DNA of 64,000 nt from Lederbergia citrisecunda (GTDB lineage Bacteria > Bacillota > Bacilli > Bacillales > Bacillaceae_C): contig NZ_JAGYPJ010000001.1 in NCBI RefSeq assembly GCF_018343695.1, positions 3,346,511-3,410,510 of the forward strand, given 5' to 3'. Shown piece by piece: positions 9,109 to 17,931 of this stretch. The number at the start of each line of letters is the position of its first letter. The first letter of the stretch is position 1. The notes beneath the pieces were generated by a model. That model was not told the DNA's origin. It did no database searches and saw nothing but the letters and a program-made list of their open reading frames with translations. Both the position numbers and the translations under genes were made by a program.

Positions 9109-10719
9109 ATGACTAAGAATAAGAAAGGAAAATTAACATTGGCATTATCGTTATGTTTTTTAATGTTTGGGTCAACTGTTAGTAGTGCAAAGGATAACAA
9201 TCTAGCTATTCCACATGATAACACTGCCCAAGAGATTCATATAAATGTAGAGAAAAAGTATCAAGAAATTGATGGATTTGGAGCTTCTGGCGCTTGGGCA
9301 ATGGACCCCATCGGTGCTGAATGGTCAGAAGAAAATAAAAACAAAGTGGCTGATTTGCTGTTTTCACAAGACAAAGGAATTGGCTTATCGATGTGGCGCT
9401 TTAATATTGGTGCTGGGAGTGAAGAAACAGATAAAAACATTATTAAAGATCGCTTTAGGAGAGCAGAAAGTTTTAAAACAGGAAAAAATGAACCTTATGA
9501 TTGGTCAAAACAAGCTGGTCAGCAATGGTTTCTTCAAGCCGCTAAAGAACGTGGCGTTGAAGAATTTATTGCGTTTGTGAATAGTCCACCTGTATGGATG
9601 ACAAAGAATGGACATGGGCAACCTGATTCTTCTGTCGGCAGCACGAATCTAAAAGAAGAATATATCAATGACTTTGCGGTGTTTTTATCTGATGTATTGG
9701 AATATTTCGAGCAGGAGCAGCTGCCTTTCGACTATATTAGCCCGATCAACGAGCCTACTTGGGATTGGAACAGAGCCGGGCAAGAAGGAAATCGCTACAA
9801 TATTGACGATATGAAAAAAGTAATAAGAGCTTTATATCATGAGCTACAAAACCGCGATCTTGAAACTGAAATTGATATACCAGAAGCAGTTGAATATACA
9901 TCTTTACTTGATGACGATATCTATTCAGCTTTTACCGGAAGAAATAATAGCCGGTATAATAGTGGAAATGCTAGTGGTGCGTATCCGGGTAAATATCGTG
10001 AATACATTAAGGAGTTTTTAGGAGACAACGAAATAAAGGATATGGTCGGAAACAAAATCAGTGCACATGCCTATTGGTCTGATTATTTTTCCGGAGAGGA
10101 TCGCCTCATTCCTTTAAGAAAAAAAGTAAGGGAAAATATCGATCGTTATGATCCGAATGCAAAAATGTGGATGTCCGAATACTGCATTTTGGGTGGCAAT
10201 GGTCCTGGCCGAGACCTATCAATGCGGACTGCACTTGATATTGCTCGACTCATTCATTATGACATGGTCGAAACTCAAGCCTCCGCATGGCAATGGTGGC
10301 TCTCTATGTCACCGTATGACTACAAGGACGGTTTAATTTATACGGACTACTTAAAGCCAGGTGATGAAGAAACAATCATCGAATCTAAATTACTATGGGC
10401 TTTAGGTAATTACAGTCGGTTTGTCAGACCAGGGGCATATAGAGTCGACTTAAATGGCGCAAACGATAAGGATGGCCTTATGGGTTCGGCTTATTATAAA
10501 GAGGAAGATAACCAGCTTTCCATTGTCCTTGTAAATTACAGTAATGAAACAAAACCTGTGCATCTCAATGTAGACGGGCTACCTTGGAATAAAAAAGCGA
10601 TACAATTTAAACCTTATATCACTTCTGATAACTATGATTTGGAACAGAAAAACTTATTCCCCGCACATAAAGTGTTTAATGTGCCACCTAGATCTGTGGT
10701 TACGTTAGTAGGTAAATAA
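9109..10719 (+). CDS. Secreted glycoside hydrolase family 30 enzyme
   Basis: Exported glycosidase of 536 aa. A basic N-terminus and hydrophobic core (LTLALSLCFLMFGSTVSSA) form a signal peptide of about 27 residues. The (beta/alpha)8 part starts with YQEIDGFGASGAWAMDPIG. The acid/base Glu is in SPINEPTWDW (about residue 218) and the nucleophile in WMSEYCIL (about 358). The C-terminal 80 residues form the beta-domain usual in GH30 (LSIVLVNYSNETKPVHLNVDG). The opening GFGASGAW is more like beta-1,6-galactanase or related GH30 subfamilies than like glucuronoxylanase, so the exact polysaccharide is uncertain. The AAAGGAG site is 8 nt before ATG, and a terminator follows: a monocistronic secreted enzyme. 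Confidence 0.85.
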   Translation: MTKNKKGKLTLALSLCFLMFGSTVSSAKDNNLAIPHDNTAQEIHINVEKKYQEIDGFGASGAWAMDPIGAEWSEENKNKVADLLFSQDKGIGLSMWRFNIGAGSEETDKNIIKDRFRRAESFKTGKNEPYDWSKQAGQQWFLQAAKERGVEEFIAFVNSPPVWMTKNGHGQPDSSVGSTNLKEEYINDFAVFLSDVLEYFEQEQLPFDYISPINEPTWDWNRAGQEGNRYNIDDMKKVIRALYHELQNRDLETEIDIPEAVEYTSLLDDDIYSAFTGRNNSRYNSGNASGAYPGKYREYIKEFLGDNEIKDMVGNKISAHAYWSDYFSGEDRLIPLRKKVRENIDRYDPNAKMWMSEYCILGGNGPGRDLSMRTALDIARLIHYDMVETQASAWQWWLSMSPYDYKDGLIYTDYLKPGDEETIIESKLLWALGNYSRFVRPGAYRVDLNGANDKDGLMGSAYYKEEDNQLSIVLVNYSNETKPVHLNVDGLPWNKKAIQFKPYITSDNYDLEQKNLFPAHKVFNVPPRSVVTLVGK

Positions 10720-10727
10720 TTATCAAT

Positions 10728-10773
10728 AAGAAGAATGCCAACCTGAAATATGATCGATTGGTATTCTTCTTTA
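10728..10773 (+). terminator. Terminator of the GH30 gene
   Basis: AAGAATGCCAA pairs with TTGGTATTCTT and ends in CTTT. The T-run is modest. Confidence 0.75.
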
Positions 10774-11285
10774 ATTAAATGGTCACAAGAAACTATTTTT
10801 TTGACTTCATAGCTTATGACAGTTCTCTGTGATGCATTTAAATGCTGTCTTATCCAATATTTTTTTCTCCGTTTGTATGTTCTTCCGATAGACCAAATCC
10901 ATTGAAGTGTTGTTAACTATTCAAGTCTTCAACTGATTTCATCAAAGCATCTATAAATTAACATTTTTCTTAATCTCCTCCATCTATTCCGAGAACTGCT
11001 TAATTTTCATTTTAAATAGCATTTATTAAAAATAGTTAATAATGGTTTCTAGCTTCTTTACATTCAAATCTACTTCTTTGTATCTATCGTCGCCGATATA
11101 ACCACTTTTATTAAAAGGATTATAGTGAATTGGGATTTATTATCCAACACTAATAGTTTTCGAAAATAGTTATTTCATAAAAAGATAGATATGTGCCATT
11201 CTGTATAAACTATTTTCGCCTTCACTTTTCAATTTAATTCTACGAATGTCTTATTATTCGACAAAAATATTGGTAATTCGACAAA
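10774..11285. other. Intergenic stretch without a recognised gene
   Basis: About 510 AT-rich bases with no convincing coding frame. Near its right end (11256-11284) the word ATTCGACAAA occurs twice just upstream of a strong promoter, which may be a regulator site. Confidence 0.45.
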
Positions 11286-11290
11286 GTCAG

Positions 11291-11319
11291 TTGACCTTTA
11301 AGAAATAAACATATAGAAT
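11291..11319 (+). promoter_or_regulatory. Sigma-A promoter of the amino acid permease gene
   Basis: TTGACC at 11291-11296, exactly 17 bp, then TAGAAT at 11314-11319; the gene starts 32 bp further on. Confidence 0.75.
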
Positions 11320-11351
11320 CTTTACATATTTGCAATAAACGAGGGTTCAGT

Positions 11352-12743
11352 ATGAAAAATGTATTATTCAGGAGAAAAAATCTCGGGGAGTTACTGAAAA
11401 AAAAGGGAGATATCGAGCTACAGCAATCGTTAGGAGCCTTTGATTTAACGCTGCTAGGGGTAGGTGCCATTGTCGGAACAGGTATATTCATTCTTCCAGG
11501 GACAGTAGCTGCTGAGCACGCTGGACCAGCTATAGTTTTTTCCTTTATTATAGCTGCTATTGTCTGTGCATTGGCAGGGATGTGTTATTCAGAATTTTCA
11601 TCTTCCGTACCAGTAACAGGTAGTGCTTATACGTATGCATATATTGTATTTGGAGAATTAGTCGCTTGGTTAGTTGGTTGGGCTTTGGTGTTAGAATATG
11701 GTTTGGCAGTTGCTGCAGTCTCAACTGGTTGGTCTTCATATTTTTCTGCATTGTTAGAAGGATTTCATATCAACATACCAAAGGCAATCTCAGGTCCATT
11801 TATTCCCGCAGACGGAACTTATGTAAATATACCAGCTATAGCTATAGTTTTTGCTACTGCTTTCTTGTTAACGCGCGGGATCAATCAATCTGCAAAGCTG
11901 AATAAGATCATGGTATTTATTAAGGTAGGTATTATTCTTTTATTTATTGGAGTAGGTATTTTTTATGTGGAGCCTTCTAATTGGCAGCCATTTATGCCTT
12001 TCGGAATAGAAGGGGTCTTGAGCGGGGCAGCACTTGTTTTCTTTGCCTATCTTGGGTTTGATGCTGTTTCATCCGCAGCTGAAGAGGTAAAAAATCCACA
12101 ACGCAATTTGCCTATTGGAATTATTGGTTCATTATTAATTTGTACATTACTTTACGTAGTGATTTCGCTTGTTCTAAATGGAATGGTTTCATATACACAA
12201 CTAAACGTAAGTGACCCAGTTAGCTTTGCTATGCAGCTCGTTCACCAAGACTGGATGGCTGGCGTAATTTCACTTGGTGCTGTTGTCGGGATGATGACAG
12301 TTATCCTTGTGATGATATATGGAGGAACAAGACTTCTTTACGCGCTTGGACGTGATGGATTACTACCGAAATATATGCATGAGCTTAATAAAAAATATAG
12401 GACGCCCGTTAAAAGTACGTGGATTTTTGCAGCATTCATCGCTTTTTGCGCAGGCTTCATTCCCTTATCTAAACTCGTAGAATTAGTGAACATGGGGACA
12501 TTACTTGCATTTATAATCGTCTCAATCGGAGTTATTTTCTTAAGAAAAAATAAGAATATCCCATCTGGTGGTTTTAAAGTACCGTTCTTTCCGGTTATAC
12601 CGATTTGCTCATTCCTATTATGTTTATTTTTAATCACTCAACTCTCTGTTTATACATGGATTGCATGCGGTATTTGGTTTGTACTTGGATTACTCTTCTA
12701 TTTTACTTATGGTAAAAAACATAGTGTAATGAATAAAGAATAA
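11352..12743 (+). CDS. APC-family amino acid permease
   Basis: Cytoplasmic-membrane amino acid transporter of 463 aa with 12 predicted membrane segments. The N-terminal LGAFDLTLLGVGAIVGTGIFILPG is the first helix of the APC/CAT group (YfnA/YhdG-like in Bacillus), with the conserved GTGIF unwound helix. FFAYLGFDAVSSAAEEVKNPQRNLPIGI is the conserved loop after helix 6. The substrate cannot be read from sequence; branched-chain or cationic amino acids are typical. GAGGG precedes the ATG, a good sigma-A promoter lies upstream and a terminator follows, so it is monocistronic. Confidence 0.88.
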   Translation: MKNVLFRRKNLGELLKKKGDIELQQSLGAFDLTLLGVGAIVGTGIFILPGTVAAEHAGPAIVFSFIIAAIVCALAGMCYSEFSSSVPVTGSAYTYAYIVFGELVAWLVGWALVLEYGLAVAAVSTGWSSYFSALLEGFHINIPKAISGPFIPADGTYVNIPAIAIVFATAFLLTRGINQSAKLNKIMVFIKVGIILLFIGVGIFYVEPSNWQPFMPFGIEGVLSGAALVFFAYLGFDAVSSAAEEVKNPQRNLPIGIIGSLLICTLLYVVISLVLNGMVSYTQLNVSDPVSFAMQLVHQDWMAGVISLGAVVGMMTVILVMIYGGTRLLYALGRDGLLPKYMHELNKKYRTPVKSTWIFAAFIAFCAGFIPLSKLVELVNMGTLLAFIIVSIGVIFLRKNKNIPSGGFKVPFFPVIPICSFLLCLFLITQLSVYTWIACGIWFVLGLLFYFTYGKKHSVMNKE

Positions 12744-12754
12744 GACATGCAAGA

Positions 12755-12806
12755 AGTGAGCTTACGATGTCATATAGAGACAATGTAAGCTCACTTTTCT
12801 TTTTTA
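12755..12806 (+). terminator. Terminator of the permease gene
   Basis: AGTGAGCTTAC pairs with GTAAGCTCACT and is followed by TTTCTTTTTT. Confidence 0.9.
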
Positions 12807-12905
12807 GAAGAGAATGGAATCCTCCGAAGAGAGCAGTATATTCCACCAATTTACGAATGATCTACTTATCTAATTTTCCCTAGAAGAAGGAGATAGTTGC
12901 TTCCG

Positions 12906-12937
12906 TATTTACTTGTGGTACGATTCACCGCAACTAC
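12906..12937 (+). repeat. Dispersed GGTACGGTTCAC repeat, copy 2
   Basis: TATTTACTTGTGGTACGATT then CACCGC. It ends 3 bp from the stop codon of the LURP-one gene, the closest any copy comes to a coding sequence. Confidence 0.7.
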
Positions 12938-12940
12938 ATT

Positions 12941-13438
12941 TTACATCGTAGCTGCTGATGAAGCAGCGGCATGGTCAGCTTTTACACAATCAATTGCGAT
13001 AACAAGCGCAATGATGATGGTCTCCATCTCTTCATTCAATATCTCGACCTTGTAGCTATCGCCCCAAGTAAACCATTTTTTGTTCACTCGTCCGACGACC
13101 TCTCCATACTGTAACACTTCAAAATCCATATCCCACCAGCTGCCATGTACCTCGATGCCTGCCGCATCAATCGTGTAGCGTGCTTTTAGGAAGGAAAACT
13201 CCTTTTGTATCGTTAACACCTCTCGCCCATTCACTTCAACAAAAAACTTCGGTAAAAAACTGAACATCTTTTTCGAAATGAGCGCGGCTTCATCTCCATT
13301 TGTATTCATAATGGAGAACGTCTTTGGGATTTGCAAAAAGCTCCCTTCTACATAATAAACATCATTCTCCTGATAATCCTTTACAGTAAATTTACCACTT
13401 AGACTAAATACCTTTTGCTTAATATATAGCTCTTTCAT
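12941..13438 (-). CDS. LURP-one-related family protein (YxjI-like)
   Basis: A 165-aa cytosolic protein of the LURP-one/YxjI beta-barrel family. The pattern LYIKQKVFSLSGKFTVKDYQENDVYYVEG, a central KKMFSFLPKFFVEV and GSWWDMDFEVLQYGEVVGRVNKKW is characteristic, as is the hydrophobic helix IIIALVIAIDCVKAD near the C-terminus that threads the barrel. The biochemical role is unknown; a membrane-tethering or lipid-related function has been suggested for relatives. GGGGGG lies just ahead of the ATG. It is a single gene; its stop adjoins a dispersed repeat rather than a normal terminator. Confidence 0.85.
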   Translation of the reverse strand: MKELYIKQKVFSLSGKFTVKDYQENDVYYVEGSFLQIPKTFSIMNTNGDEAALISKKMFSFLPKFFVEVNGREVLTIQKEFSFLKARYTIDAAGIEVHGSWWDMDFEVLQYGEVVGRVNKKWFTWGDSYKVEILNEEMETIIIALVIAIDCVKADHAAASSAATM

Positions 13439-13728
13439 CTTAACCCCCCTTCAGTATAGCGTATTATAAAAGTATACTATTGTTCTGTTTTATTTAAATC
13501 ATATAATTCTTATAGTATAGTAGACTAGTTCGACTATAAATTAGGCAGTTTATAGGGCGATTCTATATAGACTTTAATGCCATCTACCCAAAAGAATCTG
13601 AATAGTTTGGATCGCTGTTTGTTATCTTTGTAACTATTTATACATACCAATCACTAGTGGTCGGCTATCTTAACTTTTTATATGTTAAGTTTAATTCAGT
13701 CCCAAAATTTTATGATTAACAGTATAAA
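13439..13728. other. Intergenic stretch without a recognised gene
   Basis: AT-rich, many stops, no repeat copy. It holds the upstream region of the LURP-one gene and the 3' flank of the nucleotidyltransferase gene. Confidence 0.45.
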
Positions 13729-14493
13729 TTAAACTGGTAGCTGTTTTGATATATATTCGATTTCAAGATCACTGTACCATTCATTTAGACCCACCCATAA
13801 CTTTTCACAAAGTTCATATATTAGTTTACTATCATCTAGTTTCCCTTCCATTACTTTAATAACCAAATTTTCATACCCTGTAGGTTTTGATTCCATTACC
13901 AAAGATTCTTCATAGGCTCTAGCTCTTGTACTATAGGACTGTTTATTTGCTAGACCTATCAGTTTCAAAGTTTGCCAAACTAAATCTTTTGCTCCCATTG
14001 GGATATAGCTCAAGTTATTGATTTTAAAATTATTTCTTATTTTTGCCATCGTTTCGTAGGGTTCCCAAATCATAAATTCCCTCATTGTATCTTTTACTGC
14101 TTTATCAGAAATCTGTAGTGGCAGGTTTCTAACCTCTTCAAATAAATGCTCAGGATCATAAACTGCTAAAATGTTAGTAAAAACACCTGCTTTAATTGCC
14201 CACGAATCATCGACTTCTTTTGCTTGTTTAATAATCTCACTCTTTTGTATCATACTAATTTCAATTTTAAATTTATCATAAATAAATTCATGACTTTCTA
14301 TAGAAACTCCATCCTTCATAACCGCATGAAGTTCTATATCAGAATATGGACCATCCATTCCTTGTCCAATTGATCCGTACGCTCCAATTGCTAATATTTC
14401 ATCTCTATATTTGAATAGTAACCTTTTCCTAATTTCTTCGATCATCTGATTTTTTTCATTTCTTGTTGTAGCTGTTGGATATGGTAGCATCAT
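13729..14493 (-). CDS. ANT(4')-like aminoglycoside nucleotidyltransferase
   Basis: A 254-aa protein close in length and order to kanamycin nucleotidyltransferase ANT(4')-I (about 253-256 aa). AIGAYGSIGQGMDGPYSDIE aligns with the AIGVYGSLGRQTDGPYSDIE catalytic loop, keeping the Ser and the metal-binding Asp/Glu of SDIE. Later parallels are DDSWAIKAGVFTNILAVYD, PTGYENLVIKVMEGKL and LWVGLNEW. The Arg of the GSLGR loop is replaced by Gln, so activity is not assured. AAGGAG precedes the start. No mobile element is adjacent and the base composition matches the surroundings, so it looks like a resident chromosomal homologue. It could act on another small hydroxylated molecule. Confidence 0.8.
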   Translation of the reverse strand: MMLPYPTATTRNEKNQMIEEIRKRLLFKYRDEILAIGAYGSIGQGMDGPYSDIELHAVMKDGVSIESHEFIYDKFKIEISMIQKSEIIKQAKEVDDSWAIKAGVFTNILAVYDPEHLFEEVRNLPLQISDKAVKDTMREFMIWEPYETMAKIRNNFKINNLSYIPMGAKDLVWQTLKLIGLANKQSYSTRARAYEESLVMESKPTGYENLVIKVMEGKLDDSKLIYELCEKLWVGLNEWYSDLEIEYISKQLPV

Positions 14494-14559
14494 ATTAATT
14501 CTCCTTAAAAGCCATTATCATATTATTTTCAAATAAGTCCTGATAACCACACCTATTTA

Positions 14560-14590
14560 ACCGGTAACACTACCATAAGTAAATTCTTCA
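14560..14590 (-). repeat. Possible degenerate, inverted copy of the dispersed repeat
   Basis: On the minus strand it reads GAATTTACTTATGGTAGTG and then TTACCGG. Thirteen bases match the family core exactly, then it diverges. Confidence 0.3.
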
Positions 14591-14693
14591 TAAATATAAA
14601 TGTAAGAATGCCGATTTTGAAATTAGATAATGAAAGCCAATATGTGAGGTTATCTGCATTAATACCTTAAAATACTCACAAGATAGATTCCCC

Positions 14694-15653
14694 TTATTTT
14701 TTAACTACTTTTACTTGAAGTTTATTGCTGGAATATTTCGATTTTTTCTTACTATCCACTACACGAACTACTACTACTTTATTGAGTTTTAATTTTTTAT
14801 TTAACTTTGCTTTAAAATATCCCTTTTTATCTGCTTTTATATTATCTACGTAATAACTAAGGTCAGAAGTCTTGACAATTAAATCCGCATTTGGAAGCGT
14901 CTTTCCAGTAATATATTTGCTATTAACTGTTACCTTGTCTATCTTTAATGGAACCGGATTACAATTTTTAATAGTGAAGGTCTTTACAGTTTTATTTCCC
15001 GCATAATCCTCAGCCACGAAGGTGTACTTCCCATTTTTATACACCTCCACCTCTATAGAATTATCTATTCCTTGGGAGTATTCACTTCCTTTAATCTCAC
15101 GTATATTGGAATTATAGCTCCCATCTGGTAACTTAACACGGTCAATACTATTATTATCAGTTACTCTGATTTTTAAAAACTGAGTGGTACTCCAATCATC
15201 CACATATGTTTTAACAAATTTCAAAACGGGTTTACTTGTATCAATATTACTAATTGTAGCACCACACCAAATAATATTTGGATCTCCAAGGTTAGGATCT
15301 TTCGGGTCATAGTAATCTTTCCTTAAGACAAGAAAATCATAATTCCCATTGGCTTTTGCTTTAATTGTGTATTTGCTTCCATATGTAACTTCAAAATTAT
15401 TATCGCCAGGATTATATAGAATTACGTTATTACCATTATTATATTTTGTAGCATCAATAGTTATTGTTACTGGCTTATTTGTCATTTTATTTGAATTATT
15501 TATTGTAACTTTAACATTCTTATTATCTGAATATGTTGTAGCAGTATACCATTTTTTTGTAGAAGCAAAAGCAGGTTTATTATAAGCTAAATTAAAAATT
15601 GAAACTATTAACAGTAAAATAACTGTTATATTATTAAACTTTTTAAACATCAT
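14694..15653 (-). CDS. Secreted protein with C-terminal bacterial Ig-like domain
   Basis: A 319-aa exported protein. Residues about 5-30 form a signal peptide ending near PAFAS. The middle is Asn/Lys/Thr-rich beta structure, and about residues 120-220 (FVKTYVDDW...VEVYKNGKYTFVAEDYAGNKTVKTFTI) look like an Ig-fold module. The last 80 residues (IDKVTVNSKYITGKTLPNADLIVKT...DKKGYFKAKL) match the Big_6-type domain often found in cell-wall proteins. The ATG at 15653 is preferred, 6 nt after GGAG; an ATG at 15659 abuts that site. No sorting signal or catalytic motif is visible, so a surface or matrix role is inference. Confidence 0.7.
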   Translation of the reverse strand: MMFKKFNNITVILLLIVSIFNLAYNKPAFASTKKWYTATTYSDNKNVKVTINNSNKMTNKPVTITIDATKYNNGNNVILYNPGDNNFEVTYGSKYTIKAKANGNYDFLVLRKDYYDPKDPNLGDPNIIWCGATISNIDTSKPVLKFVKTYVDDWSTTQFLKIRVTDNNSIDRVKLPDGSYNSNIREIKGSEYSQGIDNSIEVEVYKNGKYTFVAEDYAGNKTVKTFTIKNCNPVPLKIDKVTVNSKYITGKTLPNADLIVKTSDLSYYVDNIKADKKGYFKAKLNKKLKLNKVVVVRVVDSKKKSKYSSNKLQVKVVKK

Positions 15654-15925
15654 CTTCATCTCCGCGTTCGCATATTACTGTTCATTGGCTTAGTGATGCC
15701 CTTTTTGTTTTTTCAAAGTAAGAATGAAATGCTATTTTCCACTGTGTGTCCTCTACTCTCCTTTTATTGTTAAATAATTAATCAACAAAGCTATTATATA
15801 TTCATCATTTCCTGCAATAAGTATATTAACATAAAAATACCCAATGGTATTATTTCCCTCAAACCTATCAATTATTATTTTTAAAAGCATTTTGGAAAAA
15901 CTTGTTTCAATCCCTTTTGGCTTCA

Positions 15926-15960
15926 AGTAAAAAAGAACAGATCTAAAATCTGTTCTTTTA
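15926..15960 (-). terminator. Terminator after the Gfo/Idh/MocA gene
   Basis: AAAGAACAGAT pairs with ATCTGTTCTTT across CTAAA, with a T-run on the minus strand. It lies 22 bp beyond the stop. Confidence 0.85.
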
Positions 15961-15981
15961 AGATAAGAATTAAAACTACTA

Positions 15982-16935
15982 TTATTTCCGAAGTTCTTCG
16001 AGTACTACCTGAACATCGTAGCCAACTTGAAAATCATACAATTCACTCGTTTTACCATCAATAGCATCAACGAACTGATTGATTAATTCATTCCAGAAAT
16101 GGTTGTTCTCAACCTTAATCTCTTGAAACTCCTCCCCGATTTTCCCAGCCTTTACTTTCTTTAAATCTATGAGAGATAACGTACCTTCTGTTCCATATGC
16201 CGTTAAAGAAAGATGTTGTTCTTCCATTCCTGCTATTCCACTAATCCCATTAAAGGTGATGGGAACACCATTTGCAAGTCTCATTTTCGCTGTGATTCCC
16301 ATTTCGGGGAGCGTAGGATCATTAGGAAGTTCCAGCTCACTCTCTACATTGCTAATGTGTCCAAAGAATCGTTGAATCAGTTGAACGAAATGTCCTGCTA
16401 CCTCAAAAACAAAACCACCCTGTTCTCTCGTGTTGATCCAGCTATTTTGTTGCCACGCTCTAGGCCATTTAGGAAACTGCATCGTTAGTTCTACTTTTCG
16501 CAACTTGCCAATATACCCCTCCAACCACAGCTCTTCAAACTTAAGAGTGTTATGTAAGTAATTTAAAGGAAAATTCATAGCATGGACAATGTTTTGTTCC
16601 TTTGCGATCCGCAATATGTTTTCAGCTTCTGCCAATGAGTTCGCTAATGGCTTTTCACATAAAATATGTTTGCCCGCTCGGATGACATCAACAGCAATAT
16701 CATGATGCCATTTCGGTGGGACCGCCACATAAACCATATCTATATCTACTTTTTCTAGTAACTCAGTATGATTCGTAAAGCCTTTAATATTATAAAGAGC
16801 TGCACACTGTTCTACCTTTTCTTTGTTAGTGTCACAAACGGCAACCAATTCTACTAATGGGTGGTCAAAAAATACCTTTACCATCCCCTCACCTAAAGCA
16901 CCTATACCAATAATCGCTACTTTCTTTTTACTCAT
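15982..16935 (-). CDS. Gfo/Idh/MocA-family NAD(P)-dependent oxidoreductase
   Basis: A sugar- or inositol-type dehydrogenase of 317 aa. The N-terminal Rossmann motif is KVAIIGIGALGEGMVKVF (GXGXXG). The catalytic EKP motif is in HILCEKPLANSLAEAENIL near residue 95. The C-terminal alpha/beta domain includes GGFVFEVAGHFVQLIQRFFG, with the usual His. The substrate is unknown. The start at 16935 follows AAGGAG by 11 nt; an upstream in-frame TTG (16959) would run through that site. The gene overlaps the end of a decayed reading frame that was probably its operon partner. Confidence 0.85.
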   Translation of the reverse strand: MSKKKVAIIGIGALGEGMVKVFFDHPLVELVAVCDTNKEKVEQCAALYNIKGFTNHTELLEKVDIDMVYVAVPPKWHHDIAVDVIRAGKHILCEKPLANSLAEAENILRIAKEQNIVHAMNFPLNYLHNTLKFEELWLEGYIGKLRKVELTMQFPKWPRAWQQNSWINTREQGGFVFEVAGHFVQLIQRFFGHISNVESELELPNDPTLPEMGITAKMRLANGVPITFNGISGIAGMEEQHLSLTAYGTEGTLSLIDLKKVKAGKIGEEFQEIKVENNHFWNELINQFVDAIDGKTSELYDFQVGYDVQVVLEELRK

Positions 16936-16939
16936 GGAT

Positions 16940-17164
16940 TCATAAACTCCTTGCTTCAAAAAAATTAGCCCTGTCGTTTAGGGCATGGTTATCGTAAGCC
17001 TGCGCAAGTGTACATTTTGTTATCACAAAATCAACATAATCCTTACCTTTTGCCGTCACGATATTCACATCTACCATCGTATCATGATTCTCAATCCTTC
17101 AACCATTAAATACATCATATACCTCTATCTGTCCTATGAGTTTACTTGAGGTAAATTCGATGGT
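16940..17164 (-). pseudogene. Decayed 3' end of an unidentified gene upstream of the dehydrogenase
   Basis: The minus strand reads a protein-like TIEFTSSKLIGQIEVYDVFN, then a glycine and an in-frame TGA, then RIENHDTMVDVNIVTAKGKD followed by about 30 more residues ending FFEARSL. Its final stop lies just upstream of the dehydrogenase start. The smooth residue composition on both sides of the internal stop suggests a real gene that lost its 5' part and gained a nonsense mutation. I do not recognise the family. Confidence 0.5.
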
Positions 17165-17350
17165 TTATATATGAATTCATTGTTAAAGAAAGACTTTGAT
17201 ATATTCCAAAAAGAGAAATTAAGTATTTAAACAAATATACATATTGTTAGATTGTGATTGATGATTATTAATCCACTAGCGAGAAACGTTAATTTAACAT
17301 GAAATCATAAATGATCAAACTTTATTTAAATCAATATTCACATTAAATAC

Positions 17351-17392
17351 AAAAAAATGATATGAGAACCACTGATATTCCAATAGTTCTCA
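17351..17392 (-). terminator. Probable terminator of the Gly-rich protein gene
   Basis: GAGAACTAT...GTGGTTCTC forms an imperfect stem and is followed on the minus strand by ATATCATTTTTTT. It is about 80 bp beyond the stop. Confidence 0.6.
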
Positions 17393-17469
17393 CATCGAAA
17401 TTAAGATAATCTGAAAATGTTTGCGGTACCACTAACAGAAAAAGTGATTAATTCTACCTTTTTATTCCT

Positions 17470-17724
17470 TTAAAAGAAAAATGGAATAAAGGCTAATGAG
17501 ACAATTGCTCCTAATGCAATGCCCGCCGCAAAGCCGAAACCAAAGCCCCCGCCCCAACCATATCCGTAGCCACCATAACCGCGGTGGCCTCCGAACGGTC
17601 GAAGGAATACTCTATTTGGAGATACTCTGTGAATAATGCCTCGATGAATTTTTCCATCAAACGTACGAATGTGAACTGCTCTCCCAATGCCCCTAGAACA
17701 CATATGATGATAGTGTGCTGACAT
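17470..17724 (-). CDS. Small Gly-rich membrane protein with an LSM/SH3-like N-terminus
   Basis: An 84-aa protein. Residues about 12-45 (GRAVHIRTFDGKIHRGIIHRVSPNRVFLRPFG) look like a small beta-barrel of the SH3/LSM type. They are followed by a GGYGYGWGGGFGFGFA linker and one hydrophobic helix (AAGIALGAIVSLAFIPFFF). Similar His/Gly-rich small proteins are common in spore-forming Bacillales, so a coat-associated or membrane-adaptor role is possible but unproven. GGAGGTG lies 10 nt before the ATG, which supports a real gene. Confidence 0.65.
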   Translation of the reverse strand: MSAHYHHMCSRGIGRAVHIRTFDGKIHRGIIHRVSPNRVFLRPFGGHRGYGGYGYGWGGGFGFGFAAGIALGAIVSLAFIPFFF

Positions 17725-17931
17725 TTTTTAATACACCTCCATGATTGTACTAGTATAGTTACAGATCCCTATCATTGTATGACCATGGTTGACTATTGGA
17801 GTAGTCTTCAGCACAAGGCGAAAGTGGAAAAGCAAACAGAGCTATTTATAATCTGTTTGCTTGTAAGATGTATCATCCATTCGGCTATAAACATAAGATG
17901 GAACATCCTATTAAGCTAGAGGAGTGGTTAT

